Origin: Chlorobiota bacterium
GTDB taxonomy: Bacteria; Bacteroidota; Bacteroidia; Flavobacteriales; Flavobacteriaceae
Reading direction: 5' to 3'
NCBI GenBank assembly: GCA_013151975.1
Contig: JAADHG010000211.1
Location: 1 to 19,013 of the forward strand
Length of the DNA: 19,013 nucleotides
How positions within the stretch are numbered: position 1 is the first letter of the stretch; each line of letters starts with the position of its first letter. Shown here piece by piece: positions 7,400 through 13,710 of this stretch. The position numbers and the translations under genes were made by a program. The notes under the pieces are model-generated. The model was not told the DNA's origin and ran no database searches. It saw nothing but the letters and a program-made list of their open reading frames with translations.

Positions 7400-7756
7400 A
7401 TGTCTAGAGACGAACAACTCAAACAACGTTGGGATAAAGTAGTAGAGAAATTATCTACTCAATTTGCTGATGGAGACACCATAAATTTGGACGCTATTAT
7501 ATATTTAATAGGCGTTCAAGAACTTGGGCAATTACACCGAGAATATAAAAAAGACGATAAAATAAGCCTTATGCATATTGCCATTTGTAAGTTACTTGAG
7601 CCTTATGGTTATTATGAATTTGATTATTTTGACGACAACGGGTGGCCACATTATATAACCAAAGAAGAGCTTCCGCATTTAAAAGCAGGAGAACAAAGCG
7701 TATTGATGAAAGAAGCTATTGTAAACTATTTTCTTGAAGCGGAGTTTATAACATAA
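7400..7756 (+). CDS. Conserved-looking 118-residue protein, unknown function
   Basis: This is a small soluble protein with no signal peptide or membrane segment. It is acidic and rich in aromatic residues in its second half (PYGYYEFDYFDDNGWPHY, about 73-90). The N-terminal half looks helical (WDKVVEKLSTQF; DAIIYLIGVQELGQ). Composition and codon use match its housekeeping neighbours, and the frame is well closed between cvpA and pheS, so I take it as real. I recall a hypothetical gene of this kind near pheS in flavobacteria, but I cannot name a domain. It has its own candidate promoter and ends 37 bp before pheS. Confidence 0.75.
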   Translation: MSRDEQLKQRWDKVVEKLSTQFADGDTINLDAIIYLIGVQELGQLHREYKKDDKISLMHIAICKLLEPYGYYEFDYFDDNGWPHYITKEELPHLKAGEQSVLMKEAIVNYFLEAEFIT

Positions 7757-7763
7757 GATTTGT

Positions 7764-7771
7764 TAAATTTG
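7764..7771 (+). promoter_or_regulatory. Candidate -7 box before pheS
   Basis: TAAATTTG fits the TAnnTTTG element and lies 22 bp before the pheS ATG at 7794. This leaves a short leader with no room for a Phe-codon attenuator peptide. The only upstream TTG (7734-7736) is 27 bp away, longer than the usual spacing. Confidence 0.45.
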
Positions 7772-7793
7772 CCCTTTATTTTGAAGCATTACC

Positions 7794-8813
7794 ATGATTG
7801 ATAAGATTAAAGCCCTTATAGCGGAAGCAGAAGGATTTACTGCACAAACCAAAGAAGAAGTTGAAGCATTTAGAATTAAATATCTAGGCAAAAAAGGATT
7901 ACTTAATGAGTTTTTTGCAGAGTTTAAGAATGTAGCTAACGACCAAAAGAAAGACTTTGGGCAAATTGTAAATAAGCTTAAAAAAACAGCCGAAGAAAAA
8001 GTGGCTGCTTTAAAAGAAGAACTTGAAAGCAAAGAGGATGTAAAAGGTGTTTATGGAGATTTATCACGACCGGGAGAGCCTATTCAAATTGGAGCACGTC
8101 ACCCTATTTCTTTAGTGAAGAACCAGATTATAGATATCTTTTCTCGTATTGGCTTTAATGTGAGTGAGGGTCCAGAAATTGAAGATGATTGGCATAATTT
8201 TACAGCATTAAATTTACCAGAATACCATCCTGCTCGCGATATGCAGGATACCTTTTTTATTCAAACCAATCCTGATATTTTATTACGCACACACACCAGT
8301 TCGGTACAAGTGCGTTATATGGAAAACAACAAACCGCCGATTCGTACCATTTCTCCAGGAAGAGTATATCGTAACGAAGCTATTTCGGCACGATCGCATT
8401 GCTTTTTCCATCAAGTAGAAGGCTTGTATATAGATAAGAACGTAAGTTTTGCCGATCTAAAACAAACCTTACAGTACTTTACAACCGAAATGTTTGGGAA
8501 GTCTAAAATACGCTTACGACCTTCGTACTTTCCGTTTACAGAACCAAGTGCTGAGGTAGATGTATATTGGGGTTTAGAAACCGAAACCGATTATAAAATG
8601 ACCAAAGGAACAGGGTGGTTAGAAATTATGGGTTGTGGTATGGTAGATCCTAATGTGTTAGAAAATTGTGGTATTGACTCTAAAGAATACTCTGGTTTTG
8701 CCTTTGGAATGGGCATAGACCGCATTGCATTGTTACTACACCAAATAAGTGATATACGTTTATTAAGCGAAAATGATGTGCGCTTTTTAGAACAGTTTAA
8801 GTCTGCTCTTTAG
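7794..8813 (+). CDS. pheS: Phenylalanyl-tRNA synthetase alpha subunit
   Basis: This cytoplasmic class II aminoacyl-tRNA synthetase subunit works with PheT to charge tRNA-Phe. It has 339 residues, the usual size. The N-terminal coiled-coil tRNA-binding part spans about 1-85. The catalytic core begins near HPISLVKNQI (103-112). Motif 2 is GRVYRNEAISARSH (189-202), the Phe-specific FPFTEPSAEVDV block is at 246-257, and motif 3 is GFAFGMGIDRIALL (301-314). All are intact. pheT is not adjacent here, a separation common in Bacteroidota. A short repeat begins directly after the stop codon, and a terminator hairpin lies about 110 bp downstream. Confidence 0.97.
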   Translation: MIDKIKALIAEAEGFTAQTKEEVEAFRIKYLGKKGLLNEFFAEFKNVANDQKKDFGQIVNKLKKTAEEKVAALKEELESKEDVKGVYGDLSRPGEPIQIGARHPISLVKNQIIDIFSRIGFNVSEGPEIEDDWHNFTALNLPEYHPARDMQDTFFIQTNPDILLRTHTSSVQVRYMENNKPPIRTISPGRVYRNEAISARSHCFFHQVEGLYIDKNVSFADLKQTLQYFTTEMFGKSKIRLRPSYFPFTEPSAEVDVYWGLETETDYKMTKGTGWLEIMGCGMVDPNVLENCGIDSKEYSGFAFGMGIDRIALLLHQISDIRLLSENDVRFLEQFKSAL

Positions 8814-8835
8814 TTCCTGCGGAAGCAGAAATCTC
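8814..8835. repeat. Short palindromic repeat remnant after pheS
   Basis: Immediately after the pheS stop, TTCCTGC and GCAGAA flank GGAA, followed by ATCTCAT. This resembles a degenerate copy of a palindromic dispersed repeat of the form TTCCTGC...GCAGGAATCTCAT, which I remember as frequent between genes in Flavobacteriaceae. Only this one copy is present here, so the repeat status rests on memory and on the inverted-repeat shape. Confidence 0.4.
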
Positions 8836-8908
8836 ATAAATAAGAATTAATTAGAAACAAATTAACTGCCAACTTTTTAAAAGTTTCGCAATGACTTTAA
8901 TTTAGAAG

Positions 8909-8931
8909 TTTCGTTATCGGCTTGAATAAAC
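8909..8931 (+). repeat. Possible inverted partner of the 38-bp repeat, 3' of the hydrolase gene
   Basis: The plus strand reads TTTCGTTATCGG then CTTGAATAAAC. The repeat copy upstream of the hydrolase, read on the minus strand, has TTCGTTATTGCTAGATATAAC. TTCGTTAT is identical and the remainder aligns with one gap and several mismatches. If real, the hydrolase gene is bracketed by inverted repeats. The match is weak and may be chance in AT-rich DNA. Confidence 0.25.
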
Positions 8932-8959
8932 ACCTATTTTTAATGGCGTTTATTTTTTG
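8925..8959 (+). terminator. Intrinsic terminator for pheS, overlapping the hydrolase 3' end
   Basis: AATAAACACC (8925-8934) pairs with GGCGTTTATT (8945-8954) through nine Watson-Crick pairs and one mismatched A-C position, with a 10-nt loop. It is followed by TTTT. The T tract is on the plus strand, so it would stop pheS transcripts. The right arm overlaps the last five bases of the minus-strand hydrolase gene, for which the hairpin may also act as a weak stop. Confidence 0.6.
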
Positions 8960-9801
8960 TTAGCAACTTTAATTAAGTTTATTAATATTTTAAAAGCGTC
9001 AATTGTAAGCTCAGGCTTATCTACTTGTAAGTAATGTCTGGCATTAGATACTCCAATTTGCATATTAATGTCGGAATTAATTATTGTTCTGTTTTGTGCT
9101 TCATATCTCGCTTTCATTATTTCTTTACTACCTCTTAAGGGCGAAGCCTCAATTTTTAAAGATGTCAATACAAAATGCGGGATATTAGAAGGATAACTAA
9201 ACCAGTTTTTCCATTTTTCTGGTGAATTCCAAACTTCAAATAATGATTCAACTTCATCATTTCTGGCAGTGAATTGATTGAACCTAGCTGTAAATTCACT
9301 TCGTTCAATCTGTCTTGCATTTGGTTCAAAGGGTTCTAAAACAGTAAAATAATCTTCGAAAGTTGGGTCTATTGATAACAAGCCATCAACTTTAGTTGGA
9401 TTTTTAGCTGCATAAGCCCTAATGAATAATCCACCATAACTATGCCCTCCAAGAATGAAGTGGTTTGGGACTTTTAATATATCTATTAAAGCCTCTAATT
9501 CTCCTACCATTTCATCGAAATGCTTCCGATTTATATTATATGAGCTTTTACCTAAGCCTGCCCTTGAATATCTTACAACAGTTGTGTATTGACTCAAAGA
9601 ATCAAATACAGAATTGTATGCACTTAAAGAACTACCAACTCCTGAAACAAGGACAATCCAAGGTTCACCCGAACCCTTTATTTCGTATTCAATACTATCT
9701 TGTTCAACAATTACAAAATCTTGCGCAAAGCAATTTGTGAATCCAATTGTTAAAGCAAATAGAGTTATAAATATTTTCATTTTTTGATTTAAATTATTCA
9801 T
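8950..9801 (-). CDS. Exported alpha/beta hydrolase
   Basis: This 283-residue protein has a signal peptide (about 8-26, cleaved after CFA before QDF). A second ATG at residue 8 (position 9780) gives an even more compact signal peptide and may be the true start. The alpha/beta hydrolase fold is clear: an oxyanion strand VLVSGVGSSLSAY (51-62), a nucleophile elbow GGHSYGG with Ser121, an acid candidate Asp145 in LSIDPTFED, and a probable catalytic His256 in ARHYLQVDKPE. The substrate cannot be told; an esterase or peptidase-like role in the periplasm is likely. Neighbours pheS and the beta-lactamase-like gene do not suggest a pathway. Its leader contains one copy of a 38-bp repeat shared with the next gene and a nested hairpin, so it looks like an accessory insertion between conserved genes. 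Confidence 0.85.
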   Translation of the reverse strand: MNNLNQKMKIFITLFALTIGFTNCFAQDFVIVEQDSIEYEIKGSGEPWIVLVSGVGSSLSAYNSVFDSLSQYTTVVRYSRAGLGKSSYNINRKHFDEMVGELEALIDILKVPNHFILGGHSYGGLFIRAYAAKNPTKVDGLLSIDPTFEDYFTVLEPFEPNARQIERSEFTARFNQFTARNDEVESLFEVWNSPEKWKNWFSYPSNIPHFVLTSLKIEASPLRGSKEIMKARYEAQNRTIINSDINMQIGVSNARHYLQVDKPELTIDAFKILINLIKVANKK

Positions 9802-9817
9802 GTCGCGGTTTCTTTCT

Positions 9818-9874
9818 TTATTGTTGCTAATGGTTAAGATATGGTCAATTTTAATTGGTTATATCTAGCAATAA
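9818..9874. repeat. Nested hairpin in the leader of the hydrolase gene
   Basis: Successive complementary blocks face each other across a TT loop: TTATTG (9818-9823) with CAATAA (9869-9874), CTA (9827-9829) with TAG (9866-9868), GATAT (9838-9842) with ATATC (9861-9865), and CAATT (9846-9850) with AATTG (9853-9857). One side carries extra unpaired bases (TTG and an 8-nt bulge). The right half overlaps the first copy of the 38-bp repeat. The folded form has bulges on one arm only, a shape reminiscent of single-strand recombination sites, but it could also be a leader mRNA structure. Confidence 0.5.
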
Positions 9875-9892
9875 CGAAGGTAGTTGTTTTTT
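9855..9892 (-). repeat. 38-bp direct repeat, copy 1 (upstream of the hydrolase gene)
   Basis: The first 11 bases (TTGGTTATATC) and last 21 bases (TAACGAAGG then TAGTTGTTTTTT) are identical to copy 2 at 11121-11158. Only 4 of the 6 central bases differ, giving 34/38 identity. Both copies are oriented the same way and each lies just upstream of a minus-strand gene for an exported enzyme. Read on the minus strand it contains TACCTTCG, one mismatch from a TAnnTTTG -7 box. Confidence 0.8.
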
Positions 9893-9987
9893 TATTCAAA
9901 ACTTTCTGGAAGTACTCGAATATAACATCGTACATTTAACACTAACCTGTATTCTATGTTTATACTTTCGTTTTAGCACTTATTATG

Positions 9988-11115
9988 CTATTTTTTATAT
10001 GTGTTGTTAGTGGTAGGATTAACATATTCGAGGACTAAAGAATCTGTTTTTTTGATTAAATCATTTTCAAATAAGGTATTTCTATTCATAAAGATGGCTA
10101 TAGTTAAAGGTTTGTTTAAATATCTTTTTGTAAAAGTATTAGTACCAAACCAACCACCAGTGTGAGTAGCAGTACTATCAGTTACTACCCAACCCATTGC
10201 ATAATGTCTATCTTCTCCGTTTACTTGATATGTAGAACTGGGTTTAAAAATTAAGGCGTGAGTTTTTTCAGAAAAAATAGCTTTATTTCTTAAAGCTAAA
10301 TCATATTGGAAGTAATCATTCACACTTGTATAAACTGCTCCATCTCCCATAAGACCATTCATAAAATTGCCATCGACTTTTTTCCAATTTCCCAAGCTGT
10401 CTTTTTCATAACAATATGCTCTCTCTTTGATTTTAATTGGATTTGCTAGGTTGTAATAATTTGTTTCTTTCATTCCAGCTTTTTCAAACACATTTTTTTT
10501 GGCGTAGATGGGAAATTCTTCTCCACTTACTTTTTCAACCAAAAGAGCCAAAACAATATATGCGGTATTTGAATACTCCCAACCTTTTCCTGCTTCAAAT
10601 ATTGGTTTTGGATTAGTGGAGAGCCAATCTAAAATATCCTTATTTTCTACGATTTTCGATTTATCCCAGTCTTTTAAAAAATAAGGAGCTTCGTAATCCG
10701 CAAGTCCGGAGGTATGATTTAGAAGATGCTGTACGGTTATATTTTCAAAAACGTGATATGGCCATATTTTTTTGATTGAATCATTTAATGATAGTAATCC
10801 TTTATCAACAAGACTTAAAACAGACAATGCCGTAAACTGCTTACTTACAGATGCCATTCTCATATTGGTATTTGTTGTTATCGGCTTGTTGTTTTCAATA
10901 TCTCTTAATCCATATCCTTTTCCTATAATCATTTTACCGTCATAAGAAACGAGTATCGCTGCTCCGGGTTCATTCTCTTCTACTTCAGAATTGAATAGGG
11001 AATCAATACTTGCCTGTAGTTGCTCTAATTCAATTGACCTTGTTTCTGTTTTTTTGTCAGACGGAGACTTACAGGAAACAAAAACAATTGCAAGTACTAT
11101 TAATAGATTTTTCAT
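9988..11115 (-). CDS. Serine beta-lactamase-fold hydrolase, lipoprotein
   Basis: This 375-residue protein belongs to the class C beta-lactamase / penicillin-binding family (PF00144 type). An N-terminal lipoprotein signal ends in FVSC with Cys15. The active-site motifs are present: SxxK as ASVSK (Ser89, Lys92), YxN as YSN (Tyr181, Asn183) and a KTG equivalent as HTGG (318-321). HTSGL (134-138) is also typical. Such proteins are usually esterases, D-aminopeptidases or peptidoglycan-related hydrolases and not true antibiotic resistance enzymes, and HTG in place of KTG fits that. It is likely anchored in the cell envelope. The ATG lies 5 bp from the second copy of the 38-bp repeat, which also holds its best promoter candidate. 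Confidence 0.9.
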   Translation of the reverse strand: MKNLLIVLAIVFVSCKSPSDKKTETRSIELEQLQASIDSLFNSEVEENEPGAAILVSYDGKMIIGKGYGLRDIENNKPITTNTNMRMASVSKQFTALSVLSLVDKGLLSLNDSIKKIWPYHVFENITVQHLLNHTSGLADYEAPYFLKDWDKSKIVENKDILDWLSTNPKPIFEAGKGWEYSNTAYIVLALLVEKVSGEEFPIYAKKNVFEKAGMKETNYYNLANPIKIKERAYCYEKDSLGNWKKVDGNFMNGLMGDGAVYTSVNDYFQYDLALRNKAIFSEKTHALIFKPSSTYQVNGEDRHYAMGWVVTDSTATHTGGWFGTNTFTKRYLNKPLTIAIFMNRNTLFENDLIKKTDSLVLEYVNPTTNNTYKK

Positions 11116-11120
11116 ATTGG

Positions 11121-11158
11121 TTGGTTATATCGATCGCTAACGAAGGTAGTTGTTTTTT
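11121..11158 (-). repeat. 38-bp direct repeat, copy 2 (upstream of the beta-lactamase-like gene)
   Basis: It is 34/38 identical to copy 1 at 9855-9892, in the same orientation and 1266 bp away. Its variable centre is GATCGC, against TAGCAA in copy 1. It fills nearly all of the 52-bp spacer between the end of the fatty-acid transporter gene and the start of the beta-lactamase-like gene. Confidence 0.8.
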
Positions 11159-11171
11159 CTTACGAAGTCAA
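11141..11171 (-). promoter_or_regulatory. Candidate promoter of the beta-lactamase-like gene, inside repeat copy 2
   Basis: On the minus strand, TTG (11171-11169) is followed after 20 bp by TACCTTCG (11148-11141), close to the Bacteroidota TTG-N(17-23)-TAnnTTTG promoter. It would give a leader of about 20 nt. The TTG overlaps the stop codon of the fatty-acid transporter gene. In copy 1 the same -7-like box exists, but the nearest TTG is only 14 bp upstream. Confidence 0.45.
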
Positions 11172-12568
11172 GAAAGTGGTATCCAAGTTACCATCATTAC
11201 TTGAATTACAAAAAACAGTAAGAATGGTAAAACCAAATACCCCATAACATCTCTGGCTTGTATTTTTATACCTTTACCCATAATAGGAAATACTAACAGT
11301 AAATAAAACGGTTGCAATAAGTTACTTAAACTTTCGCCATAAGCAACTGAAAGAGAAGCTCGCGATATCATTGCATTAATTTCTTCTTGGGGTAAGCCAG
11401 CACCAATTTCTTTTACTGCATTAATGATACTTGGTCCTACTACAGCAAATTCACCACCTGCTGAAGGGATTGCAAAATTAACAATAGCTCCAGTTATGTA
11501 AGCGTAGAAAGGATATGAATCTATAGTTGCGAATGAAGCCAATAATTCTCCAAGTTTTGCTCCTAATCCTGTATATAGCATAATACCCATAATACCAGCA
11601 TAAAAAGGGTATTGAAATATAATTCCTGAGATATTGCTACACGATCGTTTCATTGCAATTACAAAACGCATAGGTGTTCTGTGTAAGAACATTCCAACGA
11701 TTAAAAAAATAAAAATCATGATATTAAAATTCAAATTAAACCCTTTGGTACTAAAATGAAAAATAATATAGGTTAATCCCATAATTACAATAATCAGTTG
11801 AAGAAAACTACTATTGTTTAATATGTCTGAGACTGATTTATAAGGGAGTTTTAAACTTAAAGCTTCGGCTTTAATAGAGATTGTTTTGGTCTTTTCGGTT
11901 GTTTCTAATAAATCGTTTAACTCTTTGCCGGTTTTCTTTTTAGGAACTAATAAAACCATAAATAAAGGAGCTACTACAATAAATAAAACAATCATTGCCA
12001 TATTTAAAGGCGACCCTAAAGTATATGAAGTAGGAATAACATCAGTTAAGATCCCCGTTTCAATTAAATAATTTTTTTCTGTATTTAACAATAATGGAAT
12101 GGAGCTCGATAATCCAGACACCCAATTACCAAAAGAGATATACACACAGGCTATTAAAAAAGGATAATTAATGCCTTTAACCCGTAAAGCTAATTCTCTA
12201 GCTAATACACAAGTAATTACAATCCAACCAAAACTAATTAATGATAATAACGAGCCAATCATAACCACCAAAAAGTAAACTTGTTTTGGGCTGTTAATAA
12301 AAACAGTGAGCTTATCAATACCTTTTTTTATTGTTGGCGATAAGGCGATACTAAAACCAGTAATAATTATTAATACGATTTGCATTCCAAACTCAAGCAA
12401 ATCAAAAAAGCCATTGTACCAAGATTGAATAATTTTTAAGGGCGAAACATCTAACCAAATAAAAGCACCAACTCCTGTTATTATGGTTAAAAGTATTGCA
12501 AACACAAATGCGTTTGGCATGTATTTTAAAAATAGATGCGTAAACTTCTCTCCTAGTTTCGTAATCAT
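11168..12568 (-). CDS. Short-chain fatty acid transporter, AtoE-like
   Basis: This 466-residue inner-membrane protein has roughly a dozen hydrophobic helices. NAFVFAILLTIITGVGAF near the N-terminus and NFAIPSAGGEFAVVGPSI in the C-terminal half are hallmark regions of the AtoE / short-chain fatty acid transporter family (PF02667 type), which is thought to take up short-chain fatty acids such as acetoacetate or butyrate. A charged cytoplasmic loop (PKKKTGKELNDLLETTEKTK, near 208-227) splits the chain. It starts 12 bp after gpsA on the same strand, so the two probably share a transcript. There is no obvious metabolic link beyond lipid metabolism. Length fits the family. Confidence 0.85.
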   Translation of the reverse strand: MITKLGEKFTHLFLKYMPNAFVFAILLTIITGVGAFIWLDVSPLKIIQSWYNGFFDLLEFGMQIVLIIITGFSIALSPTIKKGIDKLTVFINSPKQVYFLVVMIGSLLSLISFGWIVITCVLARELALRVKGINYPFLIACVYISFGNWVSGLSSSIPLLLNTEKNYLIETGILTDVIPTSYTLGSPLNMAMIVLFIVVAPLFMVLLVPKKKTGKELNDLLETTEKTKTISIKAEALSLKLPYKSVSDILNNSSFLQLIIVIMGLTYIIFHFSTKGFNLNFNIMIFIFLIVGMFLHRTPMRFVIAMKRSCSNISGIIFQYPFYAGIMGIMLYTGLGAKLGELLASFATIDSYPFYAYITGAIVNFAIPSAGGEFAVVGPSIINAVKEIGAGLPQEEINAMISRASLSVAYGESLSNLLQPFYLLLVFPIMGKGIKIQARDVMGYLVLPFLLFFVIQVMMVTWIPLS

Positions 12569-12580
12569 TTTATGTTGGTT

Positions 12581-13582
12581 TTAGTCTAACTTATCCGTTA
12601 ACTTTTTAAATACATCTTTAGCTTCTTTTCCTTCATATAAAATACCATAAACTGCATTAATAATTGGGAGGCGTGTTTTCTTTACATTTTGCTTGTTAAG
12701 CAAAAACGCACTTTTTGTAGCGTAGTAGCCTTCGGCAACCATATTCATTTCCATTTGCGCCGATTTTACAGTGTAGCCTTTACCAATCATATTACCAAAC
12801 ATTCTATTACGTGAAAACACCGAGTACCCTGTTACCAACAAATCTCCTAAATACGCAGAGTTGTTAATGTTACGTTTCATTTTGTGCATTTTTTTAATAA
12901 AACGCTTCATTTCTCGAATGGCATTACTCATTAGTACGCTCTGGAAGTTATCGCCATAACCTAATCCATGCGCAATTCCGGCAGCAACCGCATAAATGTT
13001 TTTAAGCATAACAGCGTATTCTACACCAATAATGTCATCGCTAATTTTTGTTTTAATATAATTGCTTGAGAGCTGGTTTGCAATTTCTTGTGCTTTAATC
13101 GCATCTACACAAGAAATGGTAAGGTAAGACAAACGTTCTAGCGCAACCTCTTCAGCATGGCAAGGGCCAGCAATAACAGCGATATTATTAAATGGAATTT
13201 TGTAAGTATCATGAAAATGTTCGCCAACTAATAACCCTGTTTCTGGGATAATACCTTTTACGGCAGATACGATTGTTTTGCTAGAAATATTAATATTTAA
13301 TTTTTCTAATTCACTATGAATAAAAGCAGATGGAATTACAAAAATAAGCACATCAGCATAAGCCGCAGTTTCATTAATATCATTACTTAGTTTAAGTTGT
13401 TCAAGATTAAACTCTACCGAACTCAAGTAGTTTGGGTTGTGTTTGTGTTTTAATAAATGCTCTTTGGTATAAATACTACGCATGTACCAACCTACTTCGT
13501 CAAGATTTTCGCAAAGCATTTTTACAATAGCAGTTGCCCAACTTCCGCTTCCAAAGACAGCATATTTTAATTCTGAAGCCAT
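12581..13582 (-). CDS. gpsA: NAD(P)-dependent glycerol-3-phosphate dehydrogenase
   Basis: This enzyme reduces dihydroxyacetone phosphate to sn-glycerol-3-phosphate for phospholipid synthesis in the cytoplasm. With the start at 13582 it has 333 residues, the family's usual size. An upstream ATG at 13651 would add 23 residues (MIVNYIL...) unlike the family and is rejected. The Rossmann motif is FGSGSWATA (10-18), the central AGPCHAEEVA (138-147) has Cys in place of the more usual Ser, and the catalytic Lys194 lies in MLKNIYAVAAG. GDLLVT (246-251) and the SRNR segment (257-260) are also typical. A TATTTTTG box on the minus strand lies 24 bp upstream. Confidence 0.95.
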   Translation of the reverse strand: MASELKYAVFGSGSWATAIVKMLCENLDEVGWYMRSIYTKEHLLKHKHNPNYLSSVEFNLEQLKLSNDINETAAYADVLIFVIPSAFIHSELEKLNINISSKTIVSAVKGIIPETGLLVGEHFHDTYKIPFNNIAVIAGPCHAEEVALERLSYLTISCVDAIKAQEIANQLSSNYIKTKISDDIIGVEYAVMLKNIYAVAAGIAHGLGYGDNFQSVLMSNAIREMKRFIKKMHKMKRNINNSAYLGDLLVTGYSVFSRNRMFGNMIGKGYTVKSAQMEMNMVAEGYYATKSAFLLNKQNVKKTRLPIINAVYGILYEGKEAKDVFKKLTDKLD

Positions 13583-13605
13583 TTTAAGGTAAAAATTTAT
13601 GTTCT

Positions 13606-13613
13606 CAAAAATA
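13606..13613 (-). promoter_or_regulatory. Candidate -7 box for gpsA
   Basis: On the minus strand this reads TATTTTTG, fitting TAnnTTTG, 23 bp before the chosen gpsA start at 13582. It supports that start, because the longer alternative start at 13651 would lie upstream of the promoter. No good TTG -33 element is visible. Confidence 0.35.
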
Positions 13614-13663
13614 CATAAAATATCACGCTTTAAAATATAATTGACAATCAACTAATTACATTT

Positions 13664-13680
13664 TTGGCACGCAATTTGAA
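13664..13680 (+). promoter_or_regulatory. Candidate sigma-54 (RpoN) promoter
   Basis: TTGGCACG followed by CAAT and TTGAA matches the -24/-12 consensus TGGCACG-N4-TTGCW. The -24 half is perfect and the spacing is right; the only deviation is A for C in the -12 GC. It lies 30 bp before the ATG at 13711, so transcription would begin close to 13690 with a leader of about 20 nt. Sigma-54 promoters need an enhancer-binding activator; none is encoded in this window. Confidence 0.55.
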
Positions 13681-13710
13681 AACACATTAGTGTAACTAAA
13701 AGAAACGCTT

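Noticed and set aside
9988..11115. An antibiotic-resistance beta-lactamase
   Set aside because: It has SxxK and YxN, but HTGG in place of KTG, and a lipoprotein signal; most such proteins in Bacteroidota are esterase or peptidase-like.
9818..11158. Integron cassette array with attC sites
   Set aside because: The repeats lack the RYYYAAC / GTTRRRY core pair, no integrase gene is in the window, and copy 2 does not fold into a long hairpin. A cassette-like unit of another type remains a hypothesis.
13583..13651. A 23-residue N-terminal extension of gpsA from an upstream ATG
   Set aside because: It precedes the Rossmann motif by more than the family allows, reads as random AT-rich coding, and overlaps a candidate gpsA promoter box; the ATG at 13582 gives the standard protein.
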